The position numbers and the translations under genes were made by a program. From CAZFAP01 sp964516325 (GTDB lineage Bacteria; Auribacterota; JABMQX01), in NCBI GenBank assembly GCA_964516325.1, contig CAZFAP010000123.1, positions 1 to 14,638 on the forward strand: DNA of 14,638 nt. Reading direction: 5' to 3'. Of the stretch, positions 5,830-12,590 are shown in pieces; within the stretch, counting starts at the first letter, position 1, and the number at the start of each line of letters is the position of its first letter. The notes beneath the pieces are model-generated. The model did not search any database. It worked only from the letters and a program-made list of their open reading frames with translations, and was not told where the DNA came from.

Positions 5830-7092
5830 ATGGCTTTGAAAGGAAATTGCATTGTAGCTCAATCGGGTGGACCGACGGCGGTGATTAACGCGTCGGCGTG
5901 CGGCGTCGTTCAGGAGGCAATGAAGCACCGTGAGATCGAGGGCATCTACGGCGCCATCAACGGCGTCCTCGGAATTTTTAACGAGGAGATTTTTGATTTT
6001 CGGGACGAGTCACCTTGGGACATCGAGGGCTTGAAATACACGCCCGCGGCGGCGTTCGGGACGTGCCGCTATAAGCTCAAGAGCATCGAGGCTTCAAGAG
6101 CCGATTACGCGCGAATCATGGAGGTCTTCAAGGCGCACAACATCCGCTACTTCTTCTACGCGGGCGGAAACGACTCGATGGACACCGCTGACAAAATCAC
6201 CCGGCTGGCGAAGGAGATGAATTACGAGATGAGGGTGATGGGGATTCCGAAGACGGTGGATAACGATCTGGCGTTCACGGACCATTGCCCTGGTTACGGC
6301 AGCGTCGCAAAATTCAATGCGGTAGCCGTCATGGAAGCGGGACGCGACACCGATGCGATTTATACGTCCGACACATGCACGATTTACGAAGCGATGGGGA
6401 GAAACGCAGGATGGATCGCCGGCGCGACCGCTCTCGCGAAGACAGACGAAGAGGATGCCCCGCACCTGATTTACATGCCGGAGGCTGCGTTTTGTATCGA
6501 GCAATTCGTCACGGACTGCAAGGAGGTTCTGCGACGGTTTGGGCGGCTTTTCATCGTCGCTGGTGAGGGGCTGAAGGATAAGGAGGGGAAGTACTTGCTC
6601 GCTGCGGATGGCGCCTTCGCGAAGGATGCTTTCGGGCACGTGCAGCTCGGCGGCGTCGCGGATATTCTGAGGCAACTCGTCGAGACGCAGGTCAAGGTCA
6701 AAGCTCGATATAACAAGCTGGGGACGTGCCAGCGTGAAGCGATGCACTTCGCCTCCAAGACCGACCGGGATGAGGCATACATGTGCGGGCAAATGGCGGT
6801 CAAATACGCCGTCGAGCAGGATGTCAGCGGCAAGATGGTCAGCCTCGTCAGAGAGAGCGACAGCCCTTACCGCTGCACGACGGGTCTTGTGGACCTCGCC
6901 GCGGTTGCCAACGCCGAGAAGCCCGTCCCCCGCGAGTGGATTAACGAAACCGGCAACTTCGTGACCGACGAATTCATTCGCTACGCTCGCCCCCTCATCC
7001 AGGGTGAAGTCGCCGTCCCCATCGAAAACGGCCTTCCGAAATATGTCCGGCTGAAGAGAAGGCCCATCCCGAAGAAATGCCCCCCGAGGTGA
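5830..7092 (+). CDS. pfp: Pyrophosphate-dependent 6-phosphofructokinase
   Basis: 420 residues. Catalyses the phosphorylation of fructose 6-phosphate to fructose 1,6-bisphosphate; the PPi-using form is reversible and works in glycolysis and gluconeogenesis in the cytoplasm. Visible motifs in order: the N-terminal phosphate loop IVAQSGGPTAVINAS (~8-22), GGNDSMDT (112-119), PKTVDNDL (140-147) with the catalytic Asp pair, and MGRNAGW (189-195). Asp in GGxDS where ATP enzymes have Gly, and Lys in PKT where they have Gly, both point to PPi. I chose the ATG at 5830 because GGAG lies eight bases upstream and the protein there begins directly with the first strand; the in-frame extension to 5734 is unlikely. 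The last 51 codons are duplicated in diverged form at 8863-9018, so this 3' end marks the left boundary of the MNT/HEPN islet. Confidence 0.93.
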   Translation: MALKGNCIVAQSGGPTAVINASACGVVQEAMKHREIEGIYGAINGVLGIFNEEIFDFRDESPWDIEGLKYTPAAAFGTCRYKLKSIEASRADYARIMEVFKAHNIRYFFYAGGNDSMDTADKITRLAKEMNYEMRVMGIPKTVDNDLAFTDHCPGYGSVAKFNAVAVMEAGRDTDAIYTSDTCTIYEAMGRNAGWIAGATALAKTDEEDAPHLIYMPEAAFCIEQFVTDCKEVLRRFGRLFIVAGEGLKDKEGKYLLAADGAFAKDAFGHVQLGGVADILRQLVETQVKVKARYNKLGTCQREAMHFASKTDRDEAYMCGQMAVKYAVEQDVSGKMVSLVRESDSPYRCTTGLVDLAAVANAEKPVPREWINETGNFVTDEFIRYARPLIQGEVAVPIENGLPKYVRLKRRPIPKKCPPR

Positions 7093-7164
7093 CCGTGCCG
7101 CAGGGTTGCCAGCTTGCGCTCAGGCGAGAGTCGGGCGAAGCCTGGCAGTCTCTGAAGCGCGCTC

Positions 7165-7193
7165 TTTCAACAAGCCCGGCAGCGCGTTATACT
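7165..7193 (+). promoter_or_regulatory. Possible promoter of the MNT/HEPN operon
   Basis: A good -10 box, TATACT (7188-7193), stands 17 bp after a weak -35, TTTCAA (7165-7170). It is ~180 bp before the first MNT start. The 279-bp gap between pfp and this operon shows no other structure and no clear terminator. Confidence 0.35.
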
Positions 7194-7371
7194 GGGGAAC
7201 AGACGTGTTGGCTGGTTTGGCGGCAAGAATCAGCCCTGTAAGAGAGAGAAACTCGAGGACCTGAAGACGCTTTGGGACCTTCTCAACGACGAGGCGCCGG
7301 GACCGGGGCAGGCTCACAGCGGGCGAAGGGTGTCAGGCGACAAAGAGATTCAGACAACTGGAACCAGGGAG

Positions 7372-7743
7372 ATGAAAAACCGTTCGGACAGGAAAAGCGT
7401 TGACGAGATTATCCGTATTCTGCGGGACGAGCTACCGCAGCTCCGCGAGCGCTGTGGTGTGCGCTCCCTGGGAATCTTCGGCTCATACCTCCGGGGAGAG
7501 CAGGGGAGGCGCAGCGCTCTCGATGTATTGGTCGAGTTTGACGAACGGCCGTTGACCCTTCTCGGATTTGCAGGCTTGGAGAACTATCTCAGCGACCGGA
7601 TAGGTCTAAAGGTGGACCTGGTTGGGAAATCCACGCTTAAGCCTGCCATAGGACGCCGCATCCTCGAGCAGGTAAAGCCGATACGGGGTCGCAAGCCAGC
7701 GGTTGACCGCGGAATTCGGATTCAAACAAGGAGAGGAAGATGA
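7372..7743 (+). CDS. MNT-family nucleotidyltransferase with altered active site
   Basis: 123 residues from the ATG at 7372; a GTG at 7330 in the same frame is an alternative, and neither has ideal spacing to a Shine-Dalgarno sequence. The minimal nucleotidyltransferase core is clear: SLGIFGSYLRGE (33-43; G37 S38, R41 G42), then SALDVLVEF (48-56), and the third acidic strand KVDLV (80-84, D82), ending ALKP-like TLKPAIGRRILEQV. The family metal motif is SDxD; here the first Asp is Ala49, leaving D51 and D82. MNT proteins of this kind (MntA) act as antitoxins that AMPylate a HepT toxin. The matching HepT-type gene downstream (8532-8765) is broken, so this pair appears to be decaying. Its stop overlaps the next gene by four bases (ATGA). 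Confidence 0.8.
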   Translation: MKNRSDRKSVDEIIRILRDELPQLRERCGVRSLGIFGSYLRGEQGRRSALDVLVEFDERPLTLLGFAGLENYLSDRIGLKVDLVGKSTLKPAIGRRILEQVKPIRGRKPAVDRGIRIQTRRGR

Positions 7744-8108
7744 AGGTGAGGGGTCAAGAGATGAGCGAGGGCTCTCGGGACATCAAACTTCCTGAGCCCG
7801 TGTCAACGGCGCTGGAAGAACTGAAGGAGGCGCTTCTCAACCTTTTTGGCGAGCGCCTTCGCGGCTTATACCTTTACGGCTCGTATGCACGAGGCGATTT
7901 CTGCGAACACTCTGATGTTGACGTGCTCGTTGCGCTGGAGGGCGACGTTAGGCCTTCCAGGGAGATCGATCGCCTCAGCGAGGCACTGTCCGATATTTGC
8001 CTGCGTCATGACCTTCTAATTGCGGTTTATCCCGTCCCCGCGGAGTGGCTTGTCGAGAGGAAAAGTCCGCTGTTCGAAAACATCCGGCGTGAAGGAGTGG
8101 TCATATGA
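7740..8108 (+). CDS. MNT-family nucleotidyltransferase (antitoxin-type)
   Basis: 122 residues with an intact minimal nucleotidyltransferase core: LYLYGSYARGDF (44-54; G47 S48, R51 G52) and SDVDVLVAL (58-66; D59 and D61 as metal ligands), then HDLLIAVYPV as the strand carrying the third acidic position. The start ATG overlaps the previous stop (ATGA) and follows AAGGAG six bases upstream, so it is preferred over the ATG at 7761. The stop overlaps the start of the following HEPN gene by four bases, so three genes are translationally coupled. By family knowledge, such MNT proteins pair with the adjacent HEPN protein as antitoxin, modifying or shielding it. Confidence 0.85.
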   Translation: MKVRGQEMSEGSRDIKLPEPVSTALEELKEALLNLFGERLRGLYLYGSYARGDFCEHSDVDVLVALEGDVRPSREIDRLSEALSDICLRHDLLIAVYPVPAEWLVERKSPLFENIRREGVVI

Positions 8109-8500
8109 CCCTCGGAGATGAACTGAAGGTCATGCTCCAGAAGGCCCGCCGTTACGTGGAGTCGGCAGAGGTCCTGCGTGCCCAGAGGGATTACGACTCT
8201 GCCGTCTCTCGGCTTTACTACGCAATGTTCTATTGTGCGGAAGCGCTGCTTCTTGCCCGAGGGCATAGCTACTCCAGTCATAGGGCGGTGATTTCCGGTT
8301 TCGGCCAGCACTACGTTAAAACCGGAACTCTACCCAGGGACCTCCACCAGTGGCTTCAGGCAGCTTTTGAGAAGAGGCAGGTCAGCGACTACGAGTTCCT
8401 GACCGCGTTGGACGAGGCGGATGTCAAAGACATGGCTGTCAAAGCGGGACAATTCTTGTCAAGAACGACGGAATTCCTCAAAAGCGAGGGACGCCTATGA
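8105..8500 (+). CDS. HEPN-domain protein (toxin-type partner of MNT)
   Basis: 131 residues, all-helical. The core DSAVSRLYYAMFYCAEALLL (31-50) is the typical helix of the HEPN family (pattern S..YYA.F..A.AlL), followed by ARGHSYSSHRAVISGFGQHY and a helix with HQWLQAAFEKRQVSDYEF. An R-x6-H spacing (R52-H59) might serve as the nuclease motif, but in this branch the catalytic R-x4-6-H is often degenerate, so RNase activity is uncertain. Start and stop overlap neighbours through ATGA (8105-8108 and 8497-8500), which shows tight coupling with the MNT gene before it and, originally, with the hepT gene after it. Confidence 0.85.
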   Translation: MTLGDELKVMLQKARRYVESAEVLRAQRDYDSAVSRLYYAMFYCAEALLLARGHSYSSHRAVISGFGQHYVKTGTLPRDLHQWLQAAFEKRQVSDYEFLTALDEADVKDMAVKAGQFLSRTTEFLKSEGRL

Positions 8501-8531
8501 GGGAAATCGCTCCAACGAAGCGCATTCACGC

Positions 8532-8765
8532 TTCATCGCAGCCGACAAGGCTGCCAAGCAGGTCCCGCAGTAGGTGCAGCGAAGATACGCTGAGGTTCCA
8601 TGGCGGGAGATGAGCGACGTGCGTGACAAGGTCAGCCACGAGGACTTTGGGGTCAACCTCAAAAGGGCGTTTGATACGGTGCGGGAGGATCTCTCTCTTC
8701 TGCGGACGGCCATCGCCCGAATGCTCTTTGACATGGAAGGGAGCGAGCAGGAATCAAGGACTTAA
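8532..8765 (+). pseudogene. hepT: Broken hepT-type (DUF86) HEPN toxin gene
   Basis: The frame reads FIAADKAAKQVPQ, then TAG (8571-8573), then VQRRYAEVPWREMSDVRDKV and SHEDFGVNLKRAFDTVREDL to the stop at 8763-8765. This is the C-terminal half of the HepT family (typical: AAK.VP.E.R.RYPEVPWRE...MRDK..HEYFGV.L). The catalytic R-x4-H, RDKVSH, is intact (codons at 8622 and 8637). The Glu codon expected after VPQ is now TAG. The N-terminal helices are missing, and FIAADK followed directly by AAKQVP suggests an internal deletion. An ATG at 8497, overlapping the HEPN stop, was probably the original start, now in another frame. It is the likely former partner of the first MNT gene. Confidence 0.75.
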
Positions 8766-8862
8766 TGGACGGGTTGGTGCTGGCAGCCTTAGCACGGACG
8801 ACCGATGAGACAAGCGAGGACGTGAGAGGGGGAAAGCGAAAGCCCATGCTCCATTGCCTGGA

Positions 8863-9018
8863 TGGATCAACGAAACCGGCAACTTCGTCACTGAAGATTT
8901 CATCCGCTATGCTCGCCCCCTCATCCAGGGCGAGGTGGCCGTGCCCATCAAAAACGGTGTCCCGAGATACATCCGCCTTAGACGGAGACCCATCCGGAAG
9001 AAGTGCTCATCAAGGTGA
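8863..9018 (+). pseudogene. Displaced 3' fragment of a phosphofructokinase gene
   Basis: 51 codons plus TGA, colinear with codons 370-420 of the intact pfp: it starts WINETGNFVT and ends RKKCSSR against PKKCPPR. Ten of 51 residues differ, mostly conservative (Asp/Glu swaps, Lys/Arg, Val/Ile), and many codons differ silently. There is no start codon or upstream homology, so it is not expressed as an enzyme. It marks the right boundary of the MNT/HEPN islet. Confidence 0.85.
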
Positions 9019-9061
9019 AGTAACCGGCGGGCCGGGGGCCGCGCGAACGCCCAAGATGCTC

Positions 9062-9090
9062 TTGACAACGGCCGCAGGTGCGCCGATAAT
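9062..9090 (+). promoter_or_regulatory. Near-consensus promoter of the exported amidase-like gene
   Basis: TTGACA (9062-9067), 17-bp spacer, GATAAT (9085-9090): perfect -35 and five of six at -10, about 115 bp upstream of the ATG at 9207. It begins 44 bp after the pfp fragment stop. Confidence 0.7.
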
Positions 9091-9206
9091 CCAAAGAAAA
9101 GGACGAGCCAGGCAGCTGATACGCCGGCCGGGGCATGCGACCGGGCGAGGCAGCGTACTGGTGGACGGGCGATGTGCGCAAACATCACGCAAGGGAGGGC
9201 ACCCCA

Positions 9207-9347
9207 ATGGGCAAGTGGACAGGGGTCTTCGTGCTTGTGGGTATCGTGGTGGCGGGACGCGCGGCCTCCGCGGGGGTCGCCTACGATCGCGCAGCAGCCG
9301 TAACGTACGCGGGTTATTTCTGCAACAAGGCCCCGAGCGACGGTTGA
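9207..9347 (+). CDS. Signal-peptide segment of the split amidase gene (ends at in-frame TGA)
   Basis: 46 codons with the best translation start of the locus: AGGGAGGG seven bases before the ATG. It encodes a standard signal peptide (Lys near the N-terminus, hydrophobic VFVLVGIVVAG, cleavage after AASA at about residue 22) and then VAYDRAAAVTYAGYF, which resembles the opening Y.R.aAv.YA of putative-amidase (Amidase_6) domains. TGA at 9345-9347 ends it. The larger open frame continues in the same register three bases later, at ATG 9351. The two parts read as one ancestral gene, with TGA probably a mutated Trp codon (TGG). It may be a nonsense allele, a readthrough site, or a sequencing error. 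Confidence 0.6.
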   Translation: MGKWTGVFVLVGIVVAGRAASAGVAYDRAAAVTYAGYFCNKAPSDG

Positions 9348-9350
9348 GAC

Positions 9351-12152
9351 ATGGTCGTCAGGGGCCCCGAGGAGGCGAGGATCACTGAGGCCTGGCGATA
9401 CAGCCCCGGGACAGGCGTGGGGGTGGTTCAGCAGGATCTCAAGCTCAAGCCCCCTGGTGACTGGAAGGGGGCAGATTGCGCGCACTTCGTCTCTTGCTGT
9501 ATCGGCAGGCCTCAGACTTGGTCGGGGTACTTGGGTGGAGGCCTCGATCTTGAATCCGACTACGGGTCTGTCTACGGTCGCGTTGGTGCGCAGAGCCTCG
9601 TTGACTGGCTCAAGGGGAGGGGCTGGGCGACGGTGGTTGACTGCCTGGACGCCATGCAGCCCGGCGATGTCGTCGCTTATGACCTGAGAGGGGACGAGCG
9701 ATTTGACCATGTGGCACTTTACGTTGGTGGCGGGGAGGTCGCGGCCCACTCGGAATCTAAGTGCGGCACGGACTGGCGCCTGGACTACGCACCCGGCACG
9801 TTCCATTACGCTTTTCTGCATATAGCCTCTGAGATCGCCCCCGGACCGCCAACCGTCGAAACCCTGCCAGCAACCGGAATCGGTCCCACTTCTGCTGTTC
9901 TCAATGGGAGGGTGGTGAGCGATGGCGGTTTTCCGATCCTCAGGAAAGGATTTAACTGGGGGACGACAGCGGACGGGACGGGGTGGACCGGCAAGTTCGT
10001 CTGGGGGGACGCCTTTACCATCTCGCTGTCAGGGTTGAAGCCGGGGACGACGTACTACTTCTGCGCCTGGGCAGCGAACAGCGCAGGCTGGGCGCCGGGT
10101 AAGGTTCTGAGCTTCAACATAACGACGGGAGCGCCGACGGTTGAGACGTTGCCCGCGTCATCGGTGACTTCCAGTTCTGCCGTTCTCAGTGGGAAGGTGG
10201 TGAGCGACGGCGGTTTCCCGGTCCTCAGGAAAGGGATCAACTGGGGGATGACGCCGGACGGCAGGGACTGGACTGGGAAGGTCGTCTTGGGGGACGCCTT
10301 TACCATCTGGGTGTCAGGGTTGAAGCCGGGGACGATGTACTACTTCTGCGCCTGGGCAGCGAACAGCGCGGGATGGGCGTCGGGTAAGGTTCTGAGCTTC
10401 AACATAACGACGGGAGCGCCGACGGTTGAGACGCTGCCCGCGTCCTCGGTGACTTCCAGTTCTGCGGTTCTCAGTGGGAAGGTGGTGAGCGATGGTGGTT
10501 TCCCCATCCTCAGGAAAGGGTTTAACTGGGGGACGACGGCGGACGGGACGGGCTGGACCGGGAAGCTCGTCTCCGGGGATGTTTTTGCCATCTCGCTATC
10601 GGGTTTGAAGCCGGGCACGACCTACTACTTCTACGCATGGGCATCAAACAGCGCAGGCTGGGCGTCGGGTAAGGTTCTGAGCTTCAACATAACGACGGGA
10701 GCGCCCACGGTTGAGACGCTGCCCGCGTCGTCGGTAACTTCCAGTTCTGCGGTTCTCAGTGGGAAGGTGGTGAGCGATGGTGGTTTCGCCATCCTCAGGA
10801 AAGGGTTTAACTGGGGGACGACGCCGGACGGGACAGGCTGGACGGGGAAGCTCGTCTCGGGCGGGGCTTTCTCGATCTCGCTGTCGGGGCTAAAGCCAGG
10901 GACCACCTACTACTTCTACGCATGGGCATCAAACAGCGCAGGCTGGGTCTCCGGCAACGTTCTCTCCTTCGCCACACTGGCTGCTCCCGACCCAGGTGAC
11001 CGCCCGGGTACGGCTCGAGACCTTGGCGTCTTGGGCCAGATTCCTCCCGTCAGCGAGTGGGTAGGCAGCGCTGATAAGGACGACTATTACAGGTTCGACG
11101 TTTCCTCGACCCAGGACGTGACTGTGAGGCTTCATGGTCTGACGGGCAACGCCAACATGCGGTTCATCCAGGACGTAAATCGGAACGGCTTTGTGGACAG
11201 CGGCGAAGTGCTGGTGGAGTCGAGCCGGTACGGTACGAGCGAGGAGTCCATCATCCAGAGGCTGAATCCCGGGACATACTACGTCCACCTCTATCCGTCC
11301 TACGAGGACAGCGCGTACTATACGCTGACTTTGACCGCGACGGCAGCTCCGCCAGACCCCGGGGATATGCTCCTTACCGCGCACAATGCTGGGACGCTAT
11401 CGGGCACCTGGAGCCGGGATGATTGGGTCGGCAGCGCTGACCTCAACGACTACTACAAGTTCGCTCTCCCCTTCGGTCGGGACGTGACTGTGAGGCTTCA
11501 CGGTCTGACGGGCGACGCAGATGTACGGCTGATCCGCGATGCCAATGGCAACGGCATCGTTGATATGGGCGAGGAGCTGGCATCGTCAAGTCGTTACGGC
11601 ACCAGCGAAGAGTCCATCATCAAGGGCTTGGACCCGGGAACCTATTATGTCCGTGTCTATACATGGGATCGAAGCGCCTACTACACTCTTAGCCTGGTGG
11701 CGATGCCCCGGACTCTGGCTCTCGGGTCGGAGATCGGCCCAGAGCAGAACCCCGGCGCGGAAACGTCTGCGCTGGAGGGAAATCGCCACGGAGGAGCACC
11801 CGACGACATCACCGGCTCCTTCGACGACACGGCCGCGAGCGACATTCCCAGCCAGGACGCATACCGTTCCGGTCTGGGCCGCCCGCTGCCGGCGCTACTG
11901 TGGCCTGTGATCCTCAACGTTGATGGAAACCAGTTCCTCGGTTTGACTTTCACCTATGCCGCAGACGCGGCCGATGTCCGCATGGTATTGGAGGCCTCGC
12001 AAGACCTCAAGCACTGGGTCGAGGTTGAGTCGAGGACAGACTTGATCGGAAGCGTTGATGATGGAACCATTCTGATTCGGATGGTGGAGAACAGCCCGAT
12101 CAGTGCTGAGACGGTCCGCTTCCTCCGCCTGAAAGTGGAAGCGACCGAATAG
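9351..12152 (+). CDS. NlpC/amidase-like enzyme with four FN3-like and two PPC-like domains
   Basis: 933 residues in the same frame as 9207-9347, separated only by TGA-GAC. Domain order: cysteine-peptidase-like domain (residues ~1-160) with GADCAHFVS (C43), QPGDVVAYD, FDHVALYV (H120), AAHS (H133) and closing FHYAFLHI, the pattern of Amidase_6/NlpC-P60 enzymes that cut peptidoglycan peptides; four 95-residue FN3-like repeats (~166-545); two PPC-like beta domains (~547-675 and ~678-785), each with a Ca-binding-like loop (DVNRNGFVDSGE, DANGNGIVDMGE); an acidic linker; and a C-terminal module (~845-933) with LEASQDLKHW and RFLRLKV. ATG 9351 has no Shine-Dalgarno sequence and no signal peptide, so the true start was probably 9207. 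If translated only from 9351, the enzyme would stay in the cytoplasm. The substrate is inferred from fold alone. Confidence 0.8.
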   Translation: MVVRGPEEARITEAWRYSPGTGVGVVQQDLKLKPPGDWKGADCAHFVSCCIGRPQTWSGYLGGGLDLESDYGSVYGRVGAQSLVDWLKGRGWATVVDCLDAMQPGDVVAYDLRGDERFDHVALYVGGGEVAAHSESKCGTDWRLDYAPGTFHYAFLHIASEIAPGPPTVETLPATGIGPTSAVLNGRVVSDGGFPILRKGFNWGTTADGTGWTGKFVWGDAFTISLSGLKPGTTYYFCAWAANSAGWAPGKVLSFNITTGAPTVETLPASSVTSSSAVLSGKVVSDGGFPVLRKGINWGMTPDGRDWTGKVVLGDAFTIWVSGLKPGTMYYFCAWAANSAGWASGKVLSFNITTGAPTVETLPASSVTSSSAVLSGKVVSDGGFPILRKGFNWGTTADGTGWTGKLVSGDVFAISLSGLKPGTTYYFYAWASNSAGWASGKVLSFNITTGAPTVETLPASSVTSSSAVLSGKVVSDGGFAILRKGFNWGTTPDGTGWTGKLVSGGAFSISLSGLKPGTTYYFYAWASNSAGWVSGNVLSFATLAAPDPGDRPGTARDLGVLGQIPPVSEWVGSADKDDYYRFDVSSTQDVTVRLHGLTGNANMRFIQDVNRNGFVDSGEVLVESSRYGTSEESIIQRLNPGTYYVHLYPSYEDSAYYTLTLTATAAPPDPGDMLLTAHNAGTLSGTWSRDDWVGSADLNDYYKFALPFGRDVTVRLHGLTGDADVRLIRDANGNGIVDMGEELASSSRYGTSEESIIKGLDPGTYYVRVYTWDRSAYYTLSLVAMPRTLALGSEIGPEQNPGAETSALEGNRHGGAPDDITGSFDDTAASDIPSQDAYRSGLGRPLPALLWPVILNVDGNQFLGLTFTYAADAADVRMVLEASQDLKHWVEVESRTDLIGSVDDGTILIRMVENSPISAETVRFLRLKVEATE
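9846..10985 (+). repeat. Four tandem 285-bp units encoding FN3-like domains
   Basis: Units start near 9846, 10131, 10416 and 10701. Each encodes PTVETLPA..., SDGGF..LRKG.NWG, LKPGTTYYF.AWA.NSAGW and FNITTG. Units 2-4 share long identical DNA stretches around their junctions (aaggttctgagcttcaacat and onward), pointing to recent duplication or gene conversion; unit 1 is more diverged. The last unit ends in FATL and leads into the PPC-like domains. Confidence 0.9.
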
Positions 12153-12590
12153 GTCGCGGCTCCGGCCATGGCGCAGATTTCGACAAGGCCAATCGGATTG
12201 TCGAGCACGGGAGCTGCGCTCCCGGGGACGAAAGCTGAAGCTCCGCTTCAGCACGCCAAAGGCGCCCCGAGATATGCACTGCGGGAGCGCACAGCTCTCG
12301 CTTTCTCACGCGAAAGCGAAGCTCCCGCGCGCCTGGGCCGGTGCGCCGAAAGCGTGGGAATCTCATCACCGCAGTCTATCACCAAGTCCGCTAACCCGAA
12401 GACCAAGAAGACGCTGGCCCCATGGTGCGAATTCTCAGCGCAGCGAGCGCGGAGGAACCGCTGTTCTTATGATAGACCTAGTTGCGCCAATGACAGGCTC
12501 GTTCGAAATTCGGCTTCCGTGACCGCCTTACCGACCGGCCGCTGCGACTGTTAGGCTCTGTTTTTGCGTCGAGGATAACAAGCAGAATCT
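12153..12590. repeat. Intergenic stretch with a cluster of strong hairpins
   Basis: 438 bp without a gene. In order: CGACAA/TTGTCG (12181-12203), CGGGAGC-TGC-GCTCCCG (12208-12224), GCTGAAGC-TCC-GCTTCAGC (12234-12252), and a compound hairpin with outer arms GCGGGAGC (12281-12288)/GCTCCCGC (12321-12328) and inner arms TCGCTTTC (12298-12305)/GAAAGCGA (12312-12319). The motif GGGAGC/GCTCCC is reused in two of them. The cluster could stop transcription from the amidase gene, but there are no T-runs; a REP-like repeat array is the better description. The right part (12332-12590) shows nothing clear, and no firm promoter for the next gene is visible. Confidence 0.6.

Larger units (their letters stand above)
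6937..9018. mobile_element. ~1.9-kb islet bounded by duplicated pfp 3' ends, carrying MNT/HEPN modules
   Basis: The last 156 bp of pfp (6937-7092) recur without indels at 8863-9018, including the stop codon. I count 125/156 identical bases and 41/51 identical residues. About 16 of 26 differing codons are synonymous, so both copies diverged while under coding constraint. Copy-to-copy distance is 1,926 bp; between them lie two MNT genes, one HEPN gene and a broken hepT. The layout matches elements that integrate into the 3' end of a protein gene and bring a replacement end, leaving the displaced host end at the far side (as for prophage e14 in E. coli icd). No recombinase is visible. An alternative is the remnant of a lost tandem pfp paralogue. 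Confidence 0.55.

Noticed and set aside
6094..6792. 232-residue minus-strand open frame within pfp
   Set aside because: Antisense shadow of a well-conserved enzyme in high-GC DNA; no independent evidence.
9345..9347. TGA as a selenocysteine codon or as a reassigned Trp codon genome-wide
   Set aside because: No convincing SECIS hairpin follows, the catalytic Cys is elsewhere (ADCAHF), and TGA is the natural stop of hicA, pfp, both MNT genes and the HEPN gene, so it works as a stop here.
8765..9388. 207-residue plus-strand open frame
   Set aside because: Out of frame with the pfp fragment and the amidase signal segment it overlaps; composition is low-complexity Gly/Arg.
8907..9821. 304-residue minus-strand open frame
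   Set aside because: It overlaps the pfp fragment, the near-consensus promoter and the amidase catalytic domain on the other strand; its product is His/Arg/Pro-rich with no known motif.
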